64,000 nucleotides of DNA from CAJWOS01 sp964502005 (GTDB lineage: Bacteria; Myxococcota_A; UBA796; UBA2385), in the NCBI GenBank assembly GCA_964502005.1, contig CAZCUX010000004.1:186001-250000 (forward strand), given 5' to 3'. Below, one piece after another: positions 42,522-51,870 of this stretch (its first letter is position 1; each line of letters opens with the position of its first letter). Both the position numbers and the translations under genes were made by a program. The notes under the pieces are model-generated. The model had not been told where the DNA came from and ran no database searches. It saw nothing but the letters and a program-made list of their open reading frames with translations.

Positions 42522-42831
42522 AGGCTGGCTCCAGATGGTTACGCGTTCGACCTATCCAGAAAAACCACTGTGTGTGCTTTCATCGCGCGTCTTTGGCGGT
42601 TTGTTTTGCTGAATTGTCTATCCATGGAGTTTCCGGCAATGCGCGTTGAAACGCACGCAGGCCCATTGCGCAACCGCCGCGTCCGTTTCAGGGCCTCCCT
42701 TTGGAAAAAGCCAGCATGGTTTGTTCTTCTCGGATGACGCAAAAAAATCCGCTTGCGTTTGGTCAAAGCCCCCTCCCCGGCGGCCATCGGGAGAGATATG
42801 GAGCGGTGCTCTTGAAAGGAGAGGTGGGTCG
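42522..42831. other. Divergent intergenic region, no gene recognised
   Basis: 310 bases between the dehydrogenase start (42521, minus) and the YkgJ-like start (42832, plus). Should hold both promoters. I find no conserved frame and no strong repeat. Confidence 0.5.
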
Positions 42832-43206
42832 ATGGTCCACCCTTGTTTGTCTTGTGGTGCCTGTTGTTCTACGTTCCGTGTAAGTTTTTACCGAGGCGAG
42901 GCCATTCCGGGGCCCGGCGCCGTGCCCGAGGCGTTGGTCGAGGAAATGGGCGGCTTTCGTGTCGCAATGCGTGGCACCAACCAACATAAGCCCCGTTGTG
43001 TTGCGTTGGAAGGTACGGTAGGTTCGCCCTGTCGTTGTACTATTTACGAGCTGCGACCGAGCCCTTGCCGAGAGTTCCGACCCTCTTGGGATGACGGTCC
43101 TGAGAACGTTGACTGTGACAGGGCTCGCGCCGCCTTTGGCCTTCCGGCGCTTCGCCCGGATGACTTCCAGCCGTCGTGGCCAGGCCGTCCGGGGCGTGCG
43201 GCGTGA
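42832..43206 (+). CDS. YkgJ-family cysteine-cluster protein
   Basis: 124 residues from ATG 42832 (AAAGGAG upstream). The order of cysteines CLSCGACC near residue 5, PRCVAL near 43, CRCTIYELRPSPCREF near 60 defines the YkgJ/UPF0153 family, predicted to hold zinc or an iron-sulphur cluster. Its biochemical role is not established in general. It is cytoplasmic. It is followed after 55 bases by the propeller lipoprotein on the same strand, with no evident functional link. Confidence 0.85.
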   Translation: MVHPCLSCGACCSTFRVSFYRGEAIPGPGAVPEALVEEMGGFRVAMRGTNQHKPRCVALEGTVGSPCRCTIYELRPSPCREFRPSWDDGPENVDCDRARAAFGLPALRPDDFQPSWPGRPGRAA

Positions 43207-43261
43207 ACGCCCCCCAATGCGTGCTCCGCGCGTTAGTCAGGGGTAGCACGTTGGAGGCGGT

Positions 43262-44287
43262 ATGAACGCGCGCACTACGCTGTGGATGGGAATGGCCGTC
43301 GTTGGCTGTTCCTCGCCCGCTTCGAAAGACATAGATTCGTCTACTCCGTCGAGTCACTCCGGGAGTGAAGATACGGCAGACACCGGGGAGGCGCGAAATT
43401 GCGCACCACCGGACGAAAACCCATCGCCTACGCGGGAAGGGCATCCGGGGGACGGTTGGCGATGGACCTCCCAAGGGGACCTTTGGCCGGACAGCGATAC
43501 CCTGGATTACGGCGACGGTGACCTCGCCCCGGCGATTGTAGCGTGGGGAGATGGTTATCGGCTCGTGTTTACGCGGAAACGCGGCGCCGAGCGTGGTCTC
43601 TGGACCAGCGAGAGCGCCGATGGACAACTGTGGTCCACGCCGGAACCCCTGCAAGGTTTGACGGCGGTTTCGACGGAATATCCTTCGTTGGTCAGCGACG
43701 GCGGAGTGCTTCGGATGTGGTACGGTTCGGGCTCTGTTTCATATGCCACCAGCACCGATGGCGTTCATTTTGACGAAGGGGATACGGCAATTCGTGCGGG
43801 TGCCGAAGGTTCCTTCGACACACTATCGCTCCTTTATCCCCATGTCGTGGAGATTTCGGATGATAACTTGCATTTATACTACACTGGATTTGATGGCGCA
43901 AGTTATGCGGTAGGGCGGGTAGAGAGTACGAATAATGGTGTGTCTTGGACGTCGGCGGAGTTGGTATTGTCCTTGGATTCCTCGAGCTGGGACAATACAG
44001 CCGTTGCCATGCCGATGGTTCGTATTGCCGGGACCGAGACGCTCTTTTGGTATGGTGGTTATGACACTTCCGTGGTCAATCCGGGGCCATGGCGCATTGG
44101 ATTTTTGCGAGATGGTGTACGCACGGTCGCGCTTCCGCTCTCGGAATCGGGGCACGACGCCTACTCTACACGCGACCCTGCTGTGTTGCCTTGGGGGGAT
44201 GGATACCTCATGGTGTACGTTGGAATGGGGGATGACGGCGTTTACCGCCTCCGCTGGGCGACCTCCGATGTCTGCTCGGAAGGGTGA
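43262..44287 (+). CDS. Lipoprotein with five-bladed beta-propeller (glycosidase-like)
   Basis: 341 residues. ATG 43262 with GGAGG upstream; lipobox AVVGCSS near residue 16; Ser/Thr/Asp stalk to about residue 55. The rest repeats a propeller-blade pattern (APAIVAWGDGYRLVFTRK, YPSLVSDGGVLRMWYGS, YPHVVEISDDNLHLYYTGF, MPMVRIAGTETLFWYGG, DPAVLPWGDGYLMVYVG). This is like the five-bladed folds of GH43/GH32/GH130-type families. The catalytic acids cannot be assigned, so binding or a sugar-related role is only inferred. Located on the outer surface or outer membrane. Confidence 0.77.
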   Translation: MNARTTLWMGMAVVGCSSPASKDIDSSTPSSHSGSEDTADTGEARNCAPPDENPSPTREGHPGDGWRWTSQGDLWPDSDTLDYGDGDLAPAIVAWGDGYRLVFTRKRGAERGLWTSESADGQLWSTPEPLQGLTAVSTEYPSLVSDGGVLRMWYGSGSVSYATSTDGVHFDEGDTAIRAGAEGSFDTLSLLYPHVVEISDDNLHLYYTGFDGASYAVGRVESTNNGVSWTSAELVLSLDSSSWDNTAVAMPMVRIAGTETLFWYGGYDTSVVNPGPWRIGFLRDGVRTVALPLSESGHDAYSTRDPAVLPWGDGYLMVYVGMGDDGVYRLRWATSDVCSEG

Positions 44288-44363
44288 GGTGTCCAACGCG
44301 ACAATCGTGGCGTGCAGATAGCGCAGAGGCGCAGGCTCGTTTGGATTGCTTCCTGCGGCAGCC

Positions 44364-44396
44364 ATCGCCTACGCACCAATCGCGTGAGTAGGCGAT
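44364..44396. terminator. Stem-loop between convergent genes
   Basis: ATCGCCTAC (44364-44372) and GTAGGCGAT (44388-44396) are perfect 9-base arms with a 15-base loop; outer bases extend the stem with one bulge (AGC / GCT). It sits between the propeller gene (end 44287) and the end of asnS (44406), fitting a bidirectional terminator. Confidence 0.6.
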
Positions 44397-44405
44397 GCTG
44401 TTTGC

Positions 44406-45812
44406 CTAAAAGTCGGCCTGGCCCGTTGCGCGGGGATAAGGGATGGCCTCGCGAATGTTGTCTACGCCAGTAGCATACAACACTGCGCGTTCAAATCCAA
44501 GTCCGAATCCGGCATGGGGAACGGTGCCATAGCGGCGCAGGTCTCGATACCAGCTATAGTGGTCGATAGGAAGCCCCATTTCACCAATCCGCGCATCGAG
44601 TACGTCGAGGCGCTCTTCGCGCTGGCTGCCACCAATAATTTCGCCAATTCCAGGGGCGAGGATGTCCATTGCGGCGACCGTGCGGCCGTCGTCGTTGAGG
44701 CGCATATAGAACGCCTTGATATCTTTCGGGTAGTTGATGACCGCCAGTGGCCCGCCGATGACCTGTTCTGTCAAGTATCGCTCATGCTCGGACTGGAGGT
44801 CCATTCCCCAAGACACAGGGAATTCGAAGGCGACGGGGGCCTTTTGGAGAAGGGCGATAGCTTCCGTGTATTCCATTCGTGCGAATCGTTGGTTGACGAC
44901 CGCTTCAAGTCGGTTCACGACTGTTTTGTCGATGAATTGTTGGAAGAACGCCAAGTCATCCTGGCGCTCATCCAAGACAGCCTTGAACAGGTACTTGAGA
45001 TAGGATTCCGCGAGGTCTGCGTCTGCGTTGATGTCCGCGAATGCAATCTCGGGCTCAATCATCCAGAACTCGGCGAGGTGGCGGCGCGTATGGCTGCGTT
45101 CTGCCCGGAATGTGGGGCCGAAGGTATAGACTTTGGACATACTGAGGCAGTAGGCCTCGACGTTGAGCTGGCCGGAAACCGTAAGGAAGGCCTCCTTTCC
45201 GAAGAAATCCTGCTTATGGTCGATTGCGCCGGATTCGGTGCGGGGCAGATTCGCCATATCGAGCGTTGAGACGCGAAACATAGCGCCGGCGCCTTCGGCA
45301 TCGCTTGTCGTGATGATGGGCGTGTGAATCCAGTAGAAGCCCTGCTCATGGAAGAAGCGATGTGTGGCCTGGGCCAATGCATTGCGTACGCGCGTTACGG
45401 CACCGATGAGGTTGGTGCGAGAGCGAAGATGCGCATGGGCACGAAGATGCTCCATGCTGTGGCGTTTGGGGGCCATTGGATAGGATTCGGGGTCGTCGAC
45501 CCAGCCAACGACATGCACGCGCGTTGCCTTGAGTTCATAGGCTTGGCCTTTGCCTTGGGACGCGACCAGCTCACCGTCGACCTCTACGGCGCATCCAGCG
45601 GTCAAACGAAGCACTTCGGAAGCATAGTTGTCAAGATCACTTGGTGCGACAACCTGAATGGCGTCAAAACAGGAGCCATCGTGTACTTGCACGAAGGACA
45701 AGCCTGCCTTCGAGTCACGGCGGGTACGAACCCATCCTTGAATACGCACGGGCGCACCGACGTCGACAGTGCCGCGCAGAACGGCTGCGATAGAACGAGG
45801 GGACACGGACAT
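44406..45812 (-). CDS. asnS: Asparaginyl-tRNA synthetase
   Basis: 468 residues from ATG 45812 (GGAG six bases upstream). N-terminal OB-fold anticodon domain (VRIQGWVRTRRDSKAGLSF), class II core with motif 2 FRAERSHTRRHLAEFWMIEPE and motif 3 GFGLGFERAVLYATGVDNIR, and the C-terminal IPYPRATGQADF (family: PRTPGNAEF). The AsnRS-specific wording and the length distinguish it from AspRS. It charges tRNA-Asn with asparagine directly, so this organism need not rely on the amidotransferase route for Asn. The chromosomal housekeeping role is clear. Confidence 0.94.
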   Translation of the reverse strand: MSVSPRSIAAVLRGTVDVGAPVRIQGWVRTRRDSKAGLSFVQVHDGSCFDAIQVVAPSDLDNYASEVLRLTAGCAVEVDGELVASQGKGQAYELKATRVHVVGWVDDPESYPMAPKRHSMEHLRAHAHLRSRTNLIGAVTRVRNALAQATHRFFHEQGFYWIHTPIITTSDAEGAGAMFRVSTLDMANLPRTESGAIDHKQDFFGKEAFLTVSGQLNVEAYCLSMSKVYTFGPTFRAERSHTRRHLAEFWMIEPEIAFADINADADLAESYLKYLFKAVLDERQDDLAFFQQFIDKTVVNRLEAVVNQRFARMEYTEAIALLQKAPVAFEFPVSWGMDLQSEHERYLTEQVIGGPLAVINYPKDIKAFYMRLNDDGRTVAAMDILAPGIGEIIGGSQREERLDVLDARIGEMGLPIDHYSWYRDLRRYGTVPHAGFGLGFERAVLYATGVDNIREAIPYPRATGQADF

Positions 45813-45874
45813 TGATTGCTCCAACTTGCCGATGCGCCGCGTCTAACCGATTGGGGTGGATGCGCGCCCAGGTT

Positions 45875-47635
45875 TCAGGACGCGGAAGTCGAGCGTCGTC
45901 GCCGCAGCCCGACGGCGATTATCGTGAAGATGGCTGCCCATGCACCTGAAGCGCGGTTGGCGACGGTAGCGCAGCCGCCTTTTTCCGGTACGCGAACGCC
46001 ATCGGGCTCGTCGACGAAGTCGGGGTCCGTAGTGCCGCTGCTTCCACCGGGCTCATCGGTGTCATCGGTCGTGTCGGTAGTGGTGGTGCCTTCGGTGGTC
46101 CCTGTCTCGATGGGCGCATCGGATTCGTCGACTTCGCCGTTGCAGTCGTCGTCGATTCCGTTTCCGGGGACTTCTTCCGCTGCGGGCGGACAGTCCGCCT
46201 CACAGTCGAAGCATGACTCCGTGTCGTCGCAAGTTCCGTCGCCACACCATGGACCGACGCGGGTGAGCCGAATGGCGTCGAAAATGATGTGTTGGTTGGA
46301 CGCGACACTACCGGACGCGTGGTCTTGAATCTGGATACCTTGGTCGCCGCCCGCGGCGAAGGTGTAGGTTCCGATGGTGTGCCAGCCATCCCCGACCGAT
46401 TGGTCGATAATCTCGACGTATTCCGTACCATTGGCGCGGATGCGGTGAGGTACATTTCGGGCAACGGCGTAATCGTTGGTTCCATGCCATTCGACCAAGT
46501 ATTCGCCTGCCTCCTCAAAAAAGAAACGCCACCAAGCTTGATTCCACGCTTGGCTCCCCGAAAATTGATTGGTCCAAACGAGACTGCCACCCTCTCCTTG
46601 CCCGGAGACTTCGCGCAGATAGACGGGCGGCCCAAATGGGTAAAAACAGTCGCCTGCCTCGTCGAGTGTGCCGCCGCCAGGGCCGATTACGTCGCAAGGC
46701 GGGCGGCTTGCACAATGCCATGGGCGGGTTGATGTCCCCGTTGGCGGGCCGTAAAAGACACCGAGGTGATTTGCGACTGCACGCGAGGAGCCATCGGACG
46801 GATTGTTGACGACTCCAAACCGGTCTGACCACAGGGTGGACGACCCCCCTCCATCGAGGTTGAAGGCCTGCCAAGCCCCGATTTGGCCCATAAAGTCGGC
46901 CAATTCACTGCCATACATGCCGGAAGAGCGGGAAGAGCGCCCATCAACGACAGCGAGGTAGAGCGTCTCTAGGTCTGCCGAAAGACCCATGGCAGTCCGT
47001 GGGTGGCGGTCCCGCATGTCGGAGCGGTCGGGGAAACACGAGCTTGCGGTGGGGTCGGAACACGTCATCGGCGTGCCTTCGATGACCACCGCTGGAAATC
47101 CGCTTACCAACGCCATGACATCGTGGGGTGGGTCGGGATTTCGGGTCGTAGGGTCCCACCCGCCGGACACTCCCAGCGATGCGGCGTTGTTCTTGGTCCA
47201 GCCGGAGTGCGTAAACTGCACGGAATCGGGTAAAAACGCGATCCAGCCGAAGTCGCCGTAGTACCACTCGCCGCTGTACGAGGAGTCTCGGCCCGTTTGA
47301 ATCGACGGCCAAAACACGCCTCCTCCGGCCGCATCGCCGTAGATTCTTACGGGACCCGTTTTGTAGAAATCGCCGTTGACTGCGAGGACGGGGTCGAGGT
47401 CGGATGCCCACGAACCGACGGTTTCGGTGGATGACGGCGTGCGCGTTGCGTCTATGCGGATGCCGTCGCCGCATAGGTCGATTTGGGCGACCCATGCGTC
47501 TGTGGTGGGCGAGCTCGTGCGGTACTGGATGAGCTCAATGCCGGGGGCGAGGGTGTCTCGGTCGGTTTCGGTGAGGCTCAGCGCCTGTGCGGTTGACCCA
47601 TTGATGAGGTGGAGAAACAGAATCACAGCCTGCAT
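45875..47635 (-). CDS. Phosphodiester glycosidase-family exoprotein with MYXO-CTERM-like tail
   Basis: 586 residues from ATG 47635 (GGAG upstream). Signal MQAVILFLHLINGSTAQA. Residues about 30-310 are the NAGPA/DUF2233 phosphodiester glycosidase domain (VLAVNGDFYKTGPV, DRHPRTAMGLSADLETLYL, FNLDGGGSSTLW). Residues 330-480 are a carbohydrate-binding-like beta domain (VEWHGTNDYAVARNV, HIIFDAIRLTRVGPW). Then a Cys-rich knot (CGDGTCDDTESCFDCEADC) and one MopE-type repeat (GIDDDCNGEVDE), a Thr/Asp linker, and the tail GCATVANRAS...AIFTIIAVGLRRRR: Gly-Cys, hydrophobic helix and Arg cluster as in MYXO-CTERM sorting signals. It is probably processed at the tail and displayed on the cell surface. Confidence 0.87.
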   Translation of the reverse strand: MQAVILFLHLINGSTAQALSLTETDRDTLAPGIELIQYRTSSPTTDAWVAQIDLCGDGIRIDATRTPSSTETVGSWASDLDPVLAVNGDFYKTGPVRIYGDAAGGGVFWPSIQTGRDSSYSGEWYYGDFGWIAFLPDSVQFTHSGWTKNNAASLGVSGGWDPTTRNPDPPHDVMALVSGFPAVVIEGTPMTCSDPTASSCFPDRSDMRDRHPRTAMGLSADLETLYLAVVDGRSSRSSGMYGSELADFMGQIGAWQAFNLDGGGSSTLWSDRFGVVNNPSDGSSRAVANHLGVFYGPPTGTSTRPWHCASRPPCDVIGPGGGTLDEAGDCFYPFGPPVYLREVSGQGEGGSLVWTNQFSGSQAWNQAWWRFFFEEAGEYLVEWHGTNDYAVARNVPHRIRANGTEYVEIIDQSVGDGWHTIGTYTFAAGGDQGIQIQDHASGSVASNQHIIFDAIRLTRVGPWCGDGTCDDTESCFDCEADCPPAAEEVPGNGIDDDCNGEVDESDAPIETGTTEGTTTTDTTDDTDEPGGSSGTTDPDFVDEPDGVRVPEKGGCATVANRASGAWAAIFTIIAVGLRRRRSTSAS

Positions 47636-47811
47636 AGGGCGGCTCCATCCAGTGATTGATGGTGCATTATCACATGTTTGAGGTTCACTTGCTGCGTGCC
47701 TCTCGTCAACTTGCCGTACGCCAAGTCGAAGGGAAGACGGGAGATTCCACCTGACCCAGATCGGGAATTGCGATGCTGGGGCTTGCGCATCGTAGCCAGT
47801 GGAGTAATGTG

Positions 47812-47842
47812 TGACCGAGTGGTCATATGACCGACCGGTCAT
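47812..47842. promoter_or_regulatory. Double TetR operator upstream of the transporter operon
   Basis: Two inverted repeats: TGACC-GAGT-GGTCA (47812-47825) and ATGACCG-AC-CGGTCAT (47827-47842), centres 16 bases apart. They lie 23 bases before the GTG start of the tetR gene and about 180 bases before the divergent glycosidase gene. Paired palindromes of this spacing are typical for autoregulating TetR proteins, so binding by the adjacent regulator is likely. Confidence 0.7.
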
Positions 47843-47865
47843 GTTGGGATGCTGTAGGGAAATCC

Positions 47866-48594
47866 GTGCCTTCACTTACCTTCTACAATCTCTCGTCCGA
47901 CAAGCGTGCGCGCATCCTGGATGCGGCATTGGATGAATTTGCAAGTCAGCCCTACCATTCGGTGTCCATCAATCGCATCGTCAAGGCGGCTGGAATTGCC
48001 AAAGGCAGCTTCTATCAGTACTTTGAGGGTATCGTTGACCTCTATCGACACCTGGTCTTTGAATATGGTGCCGAGCAGAAGATGGCGTCGATGCAGGCAG
48101 CGGGTGCTCCGCCCCATCCTGACGACCTCTTCGCGACGCTGGCTTGGTACGGCATGCAAGGTCTTCAATTCGGAATCACGCACCCCCGACTTGCAGCAGC
48201 ATCCGCGCACATTCGCCATCCCTCGTCGGACGCGGAGCTTCAGGCTCTTCACGAGGAGCTTCGCTTGCGTTCGCGCGCAGGATTGCGGGCAATATTGTTG
48301 CGGGGCGTTGCGTCTGGGGAGATTCGTGGTGACCTAAACCTTGAAACGGCAGTTGTATTCGCGGACGTTATTTTGCGAATTGGCTTGGACGAGGTCTTTG
48401 TGCACCATTTTGGCCTTGACGCGCTCCAGTTATGTAGTCGCCCGGAGATATCTTCTACGATATCGTCGGATGCGTTGCAGGAAGCCGTTTCTTCGGTCAT
48501 CGAGTTGATGCGTCGTGGCTTGGGTGACACCACCAAAGCGTCGACTGCATGGGATTTTGCACAAATCGCGTCCGGATTTGGGGGGAGCCGGTGA
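47866..48594 (+). CDS. TetR-family transcriptional repressor
   Basis: 242 residues from GTG 47866, chosen because AGGGA precedes it and because an earlier ATG at 47827 lies inside the operator. The HTH is at about residues 12-60: SSDKRARILDAALDEFASQ, VSINRIVKAAGIAKGSFYQYF. The C-terminal 180 residues form the helical ligand and dimer domain; it is longer than the family's usual 190-210. It is the first gene of a coupled operon with an outer-membrane protein and a lipid/lipoprotein-type ABC transporter, so it probably senses a lipid or drug that they export. Its stop overlaps the next ATG (TGATG). Confidence 0.9.
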   Translation: MPSLTFYNLSSDKRARILDAALDEFASQPYHSVSINRIVKAAGIAKGSFYQYFEGIVDLYRHLVFEYGAEQKMASMQAAGAPPHPDDLFATLAWYGMQGLQFGITHPRLAAASAHIRHPSSDAELQALHEELRLRSRAGLRAILLRGVASGEIRGDLNLETAVVFADVILRIGLDEVFVHHFGLDALQLCSRPEISSTISSDALQEAVSSVIELMRRGLGDTTKASTAWDFAQIASGFGGSR

Positions 48595-49880
48595 TGTGGC
48601 TTTTCACCTTCGTTTCCCTTCTCGCTTCGGCAGCGTCAGACCGTTCTGCTGCGGTGCAAGGTTTTGCGGAGGTTCGAGCACAGGCATATACCGGCGTAGA
48701 TGGCGTTCCCGTGTTTGTTGTCGAGCGATTCCGTCCCACGTTTGACGCCCCATTGGGCGAGCGCCTCGCATTGTCGATGACGGTGGAGGCCGCGCTCACC
48801 CAAGGTCGTCGCACGCAAGACGAACTGCGCCGAACACTTGAAGAAAGCGACCTCGGACCAATGTTGGATGCGGCGAAGTGCACTTGGCCGGAGGAAGAGA
48901 ACCCGTTCCTCGGTGTTTCTGAGGCTGAAGACTACGTGTGGGTCGATCGTCTGTATATGGATGCCTATTTGCCCGGTGTCGATGTTCGGGTGGGACGACA
49001 GGCGTTGAATTGGGGTTCTGCGTTCATGGTCAACCCGACTGATCCTTTTCCGCAGGTCTTGTTGTTGGAGCCATGGCGGCCGCGAGCGGGCGTGAATGCA
49101 ATCCGTGCGTCGATTCCAGTCCTTTCGGATCACCGGATTCAGTTGGTGGCTGGCACTGATGATGCGTTTCGGCAGCCCCGGATGGCTGCGCGCGCAACGT
49201 TCAATCGTTGGGAGACGGATTGGTCGGTAATCGGCGCATGGCGGCCCGAATCGGACGAAACGCTGGTCGGGGGAGACATCAAGGGAACACTTGGAGTGGG
49301 CTTTTGGGCCGAAGGTGCTTGGCATATTCGAGACGATGCGTATGGTGAGGTTGCAGCCGGATTCGACTACTCGTTTCCTGTGCTTCAAGGCCTCGTATTG
49401 ACCGCACAATATTACAAGAGTGGTCGTACAACCGCAGCCTCATCGGGCTTGTCGGGTATCGCAAGCACAGCCGCCGTCCCTGATTGCGCCAGCGGCGACG
49501 CAGCGGCATTGTTTGGGGATGGGGCTACTACGGTCGACCCCTTCGCGCCGTTTTTTGGTGGACAGAACTATTTGATGGCATCGGCGGGATTATCGATCAA
49601 TCCGGTCTTGTCGCTGAGTAGTCTATTGGTTCAAAACTGGGACGATGGTACCGGCTTGGTTTTTCCAACTTTATCGGTCGCGCCGCGCGGATGGTTAGAG
49701 ATGTCTGTGGCTGCCCAGGTTCCGATACGAACCTTCGGTGACGGCGGTGAGCTTTCTCCTTCCGCGGATGATTTGGTGTTGTCCCAATCGGTGGTGCCTG
49801 GTGCCCCGCCCCTTACCGTCGACTTTACGGGCCTCGTACCCACCTCCACAATTGTCTTTTGGACCCGCGCAAGCTTTTGA
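48594..49880 (+). CDS. Outer-membrane beta-barrel protein of the transporter operon
   Basis: 428 residues; ATG 48594 overlaps the tetR stop. Short signal MWLFTFVSLLASAASD, then strands of alternating residues ending in an aromatic C-terminus (VFWTRASF). The motif DAYLPGVDVRVGRQALNWGSA near residue 125 is typical of porin-like barrels (DUF1302-type) in which VR.GRQ..NWG recurs. The position between tetR and an ABC transporter suggests that it is the outer-membrane end of the same lipid or lipoprotein trafficking route. Confidence 0.77.
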   Translation: MWLFTFVSLLASAASDRSAAVQGFAEVRAQAYTGVDGVPVFVVERFRPTFDAPLGERLALSMTVEAALTQGRRTQDELRRTLEESDLGPMLDAAKCTWPEEENPFLGVSEAEDYVWVDRLYMDAYLPGVDVRVGRQALNWGSAFMVNPTDPFPQVLLLEPWRPRAGVNAIRASIPVLSDHRIQLVAGTDDAFRQPRMAARATFNRWETDWSVIGAWRPESDETLVGGDIKGTLGVGFWAEGAWHIRDDAYGEVAAGFDYSFPVLQGLVLTAQYYKSGRTTAASSGLSGIASTAAVPDCASGDAAALFGDGATTVDPFAPFFGGQNYLMASAGLSINPVLSLSSLLVQNWDDGTGLVFPTLSVAPRGWLEMSVAAQVPIRTFGDGGELSPSADDLVLSQSVVPGAPPLTVDFTGLVPTSTIVFWTRASF

Positions 49881-49905
49881 CGCGTGGATTCGAAGGGAGC
49901 TAACG

Positions 49906-50634
49906 ATGGCAGAGCCGCTTCATTCTGGTTCCACTCCCCTGTGTATGGTGTCGGAGGTCAGCCGAACGTATGGCGAAGGCGCTACCTTGGTGCGTGCATT
50001 GGACAACGTATCGGTTTCGTTCTTTCCTGGAGAGTTTACGGTCCTTTCGGGGCCTTCTGGTTCGGGAAAGACAACCCTGTTGAATTTGATTGGTCTCCTG
50101 GATGTGCCATCGTTGGGCACAGTCTCGATTGCGGGCGAATCGACCGACCGTCTCTCTGCGCGGCGCCTCGCGGAGCTTCGCGCACATCGAATCGGCTTTA
50201 TCTTTCAGTCCTTCAATTTGGTTCCGGTGTTGTCTGCGCTTGAGAACGTCGAGTTGGCTCTTCAGCTCTCGAACGCGCCAACGGAAGGCCGTCGTGCGCG
50301 GTGTGTCGCAGCCCTCGAAGCGGTAGAGCTGGGAGGGTATCTGCATCGCCGGCCCACGGAGCTGTCGGGTGGTCAACAACAGCGTGTCGCGATTGCGCGC
50401 GCGCTCGTCAAAGACCCTGCCTTGGTTATCGCGGATGAGCCCACCGCAAACTTGGACAGCGCAACGGGCGGGCGCATTCTGGATATTATGCGTGAAATGA
50501 ACGAAAAGCGCGGAGTTACCTTTCTTTTCAGTACTCATGACCCCAATGTAATGGCGCGCGCGCGGCGCGTGGTCTACCTCCACGATGGTCGCATCGTCAA
50601 AGACGAACAGCGGCCGCCTTCCGTAGGAGGCTGA
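49906..50634 (+). CDS. ABC transporter ATPase, LolD/MacB type
   Basis: 242 residues from ATG 49906 (GGGAG upstream). Walker A GPSGSGKTTLLNLIG near residue 47, Q-loop IGFIFQSFNLVPVLSALENV, signature LSGGQQQRVAIARAL, Walker B LVIADEPTANLDS, H-loop FLFSTHDP. The QSFNLVP wording and the two FtsX-type permeases downstream place it in the MacB/LolCDE group, which works by mechanotransmission rather than classical transport. It powers extraction or export of lipoproteins, lipids or small molecules at the inner membrane. Confidence 0.92.
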   Translation: MAEPLHSGSTPLCMVSEVSRTYGEGATLVRALDNVSVSFFPGEFTVLSGPSGSGKTTLLNLIGLLDVPSLGTVSIAGESTDRLSARRLAELRAHRIGFIFQSFNLVPVLSALENVELALQLSNAPTEGRRARCVAALEAVELGGYLHRRPTELSGGQQQRVAIARALVKDPALVIADEPTANLDSATGGRILDIMREMNEKRGVTFLFSTHDPNVMARARRVVYLHDGRIVKDEQRPPSVGG

Positions 50635-50635
50635 G

Positions 50636-51868
50636 ATGTTTTTGCGTCTTGGTTTTCGCAATGTGACGCGCAATTGGCAGCGCAATATGCTGTCGTTGGT
50701 GAGCGTCGTCGCGGGTGTTGCGGTGATTGTCCTCGGTCGCGCGTTTGTCGCCGGCTTCAAGGAAAATATTATTCGTGCGCAGATAGATTCGATTTCGAGT
50801 CATGTGCTCGCGCGTCCAATGGATTATCCCTCCGTTGGCGTTCAACACCCGGTGGACGGCCTTTTTACCGTCGACGCTTCGACCGCTGCGTGGCTGGATG
50901 CCAACACCGTCGCCTGGACCCAGCGCACGATGTTCGCGCCCCGCGTTGTGAAAGGTGCGGATGCGATGCGGGTTCGGGCATTGGGCATCGACCCCCGTTC
51001 GGATCCTGCTGTGTTTCCCCGCGAAATGTGGGTGGAAGAAGGTTGCTCGCTCGCCGAGGCCGACCGGAACCTCGTTGTCAGTCCAGGTGTTGCCCGGATT
51101 CTCAGCCTCAACGTAGGCGATGTTGTGATTGTTGAATCGCGCACGGCGGCAGGTGCTATCAATGCCCTTCGCACAGAAGTGTGTGGTATTACACGTACTG
51201 GTAATCCAGGGTTGGACCGAATTGGGGTCATGGCGGGTCCCGCGTTGGTACAGGAGCTATTGCGCAATGGAAACGCAACGAGCCATGTACTCGCACGACT
51301 TGCCAATAGAGACGACGCGCCACAGATTGCGGAGAAGTTGGGCTCTCTCTTGGGTTCCACAGTAGAGACGGCCACATGGGACGACGAAACCCATGCACTC
51401 GTCGAAGCACAAGAAATGCGGCAAGCTATGCTGGACCTCATCGCATTCATTCTCCTCGCGATGGCCGCCACTGGAATTGCCAACACCGTGTTGATGGCAG
51501 CTTACGAACGGGTGCGGGAAATTGGGACGTTGCGTGCTCTCGGCCTCACCCGTGAAGGTGTTGTGGCGCTCTTTGTCGCAGAAGGTCTGATGATGGGCAT
51601 AGCGGGGGCAGCTATGGGTGCATTGTTGTCAGGCTATGCCGTTTGGCATTGGTCCATCAAAGGTATCGATATGTCGCCTTTGTTGGATGAAATGCAAAAG
51701 AGTGGGACTTATGATTCCATTCCCGTGTCGATGATGCTGTGGGTTGAGTTTTCACCCACCACAATTTTCGTTGCGTCCATTTTTGGGATTCTGGTCGCGG
51801 TAGTCGCGTCGATTTACCCCGCGATGTTGGCATCCTCGATGTCACCCGCAGATGCCGTGAGGGCCTGA
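50636..51868 (+). CDS. FtsX/MacB-type ABC permease 1
   Basis: 410 residues, one base after the ATPase stop. Four membrane segments: one at the N-terminus (NMLSLVSVVAGVAVIVLGRA) and three at the C-terminus (DLIAFILLAMAATGIANTVLMA, VALFVAEGLMMGIAGAAMGALL, TIFVASIFGILVAVVASIYPA). A 220-residue periplasmic domain lies between, the LolC/LolE arrangement. RVREIGTLRALGLTREGV is the FtsX cytoplasmic coupling helix. With permease 2 it should form the heterodimeric transporter. Confidence 0.9.
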   Translation: MFLRLGFRNVTRNWQRNMLSLVSVVAGVAVIVLGRAFVAGFKENIIRAQIDSISSHVLARPMDYPSVGVQHPVDGLFTVDASTAAWLDANTVAWTQRTMFAPRVVKGADAMRVRALGIDPRSDPAVFPREMWVEEGCSLAEADRNLVVSPGVARILSLNVGDVVIVESRTAAGAINALRTEVCGITRTGNPGLDRIGVMAGPALVQELLRNGNATSHVLARLANRDDAPQIAEKLGSLLGSTVETATWDDETHALVEAQEMRQAMLDLIAFILLAMAATGIANTVLMAAYERVREIGTLRALGLTREGVVALFVAEGLMMGIAGAAMGALLSGYAVWHWSIKGIDMSPLLDEMQKSGTYDSIPVSMMLWVEFSPTTIFVASIFGILVAVVASIYPAMLASSMSPADAVRA

Positions 51869-51870
51869 CC

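Noticed and set aside
44514..45269. 251-codon plus-strand frame opposite asnS
   Set aside because: Mirror of highly conserved AsnRS codons on the other strand; no ribosome site and no recognisable protein.
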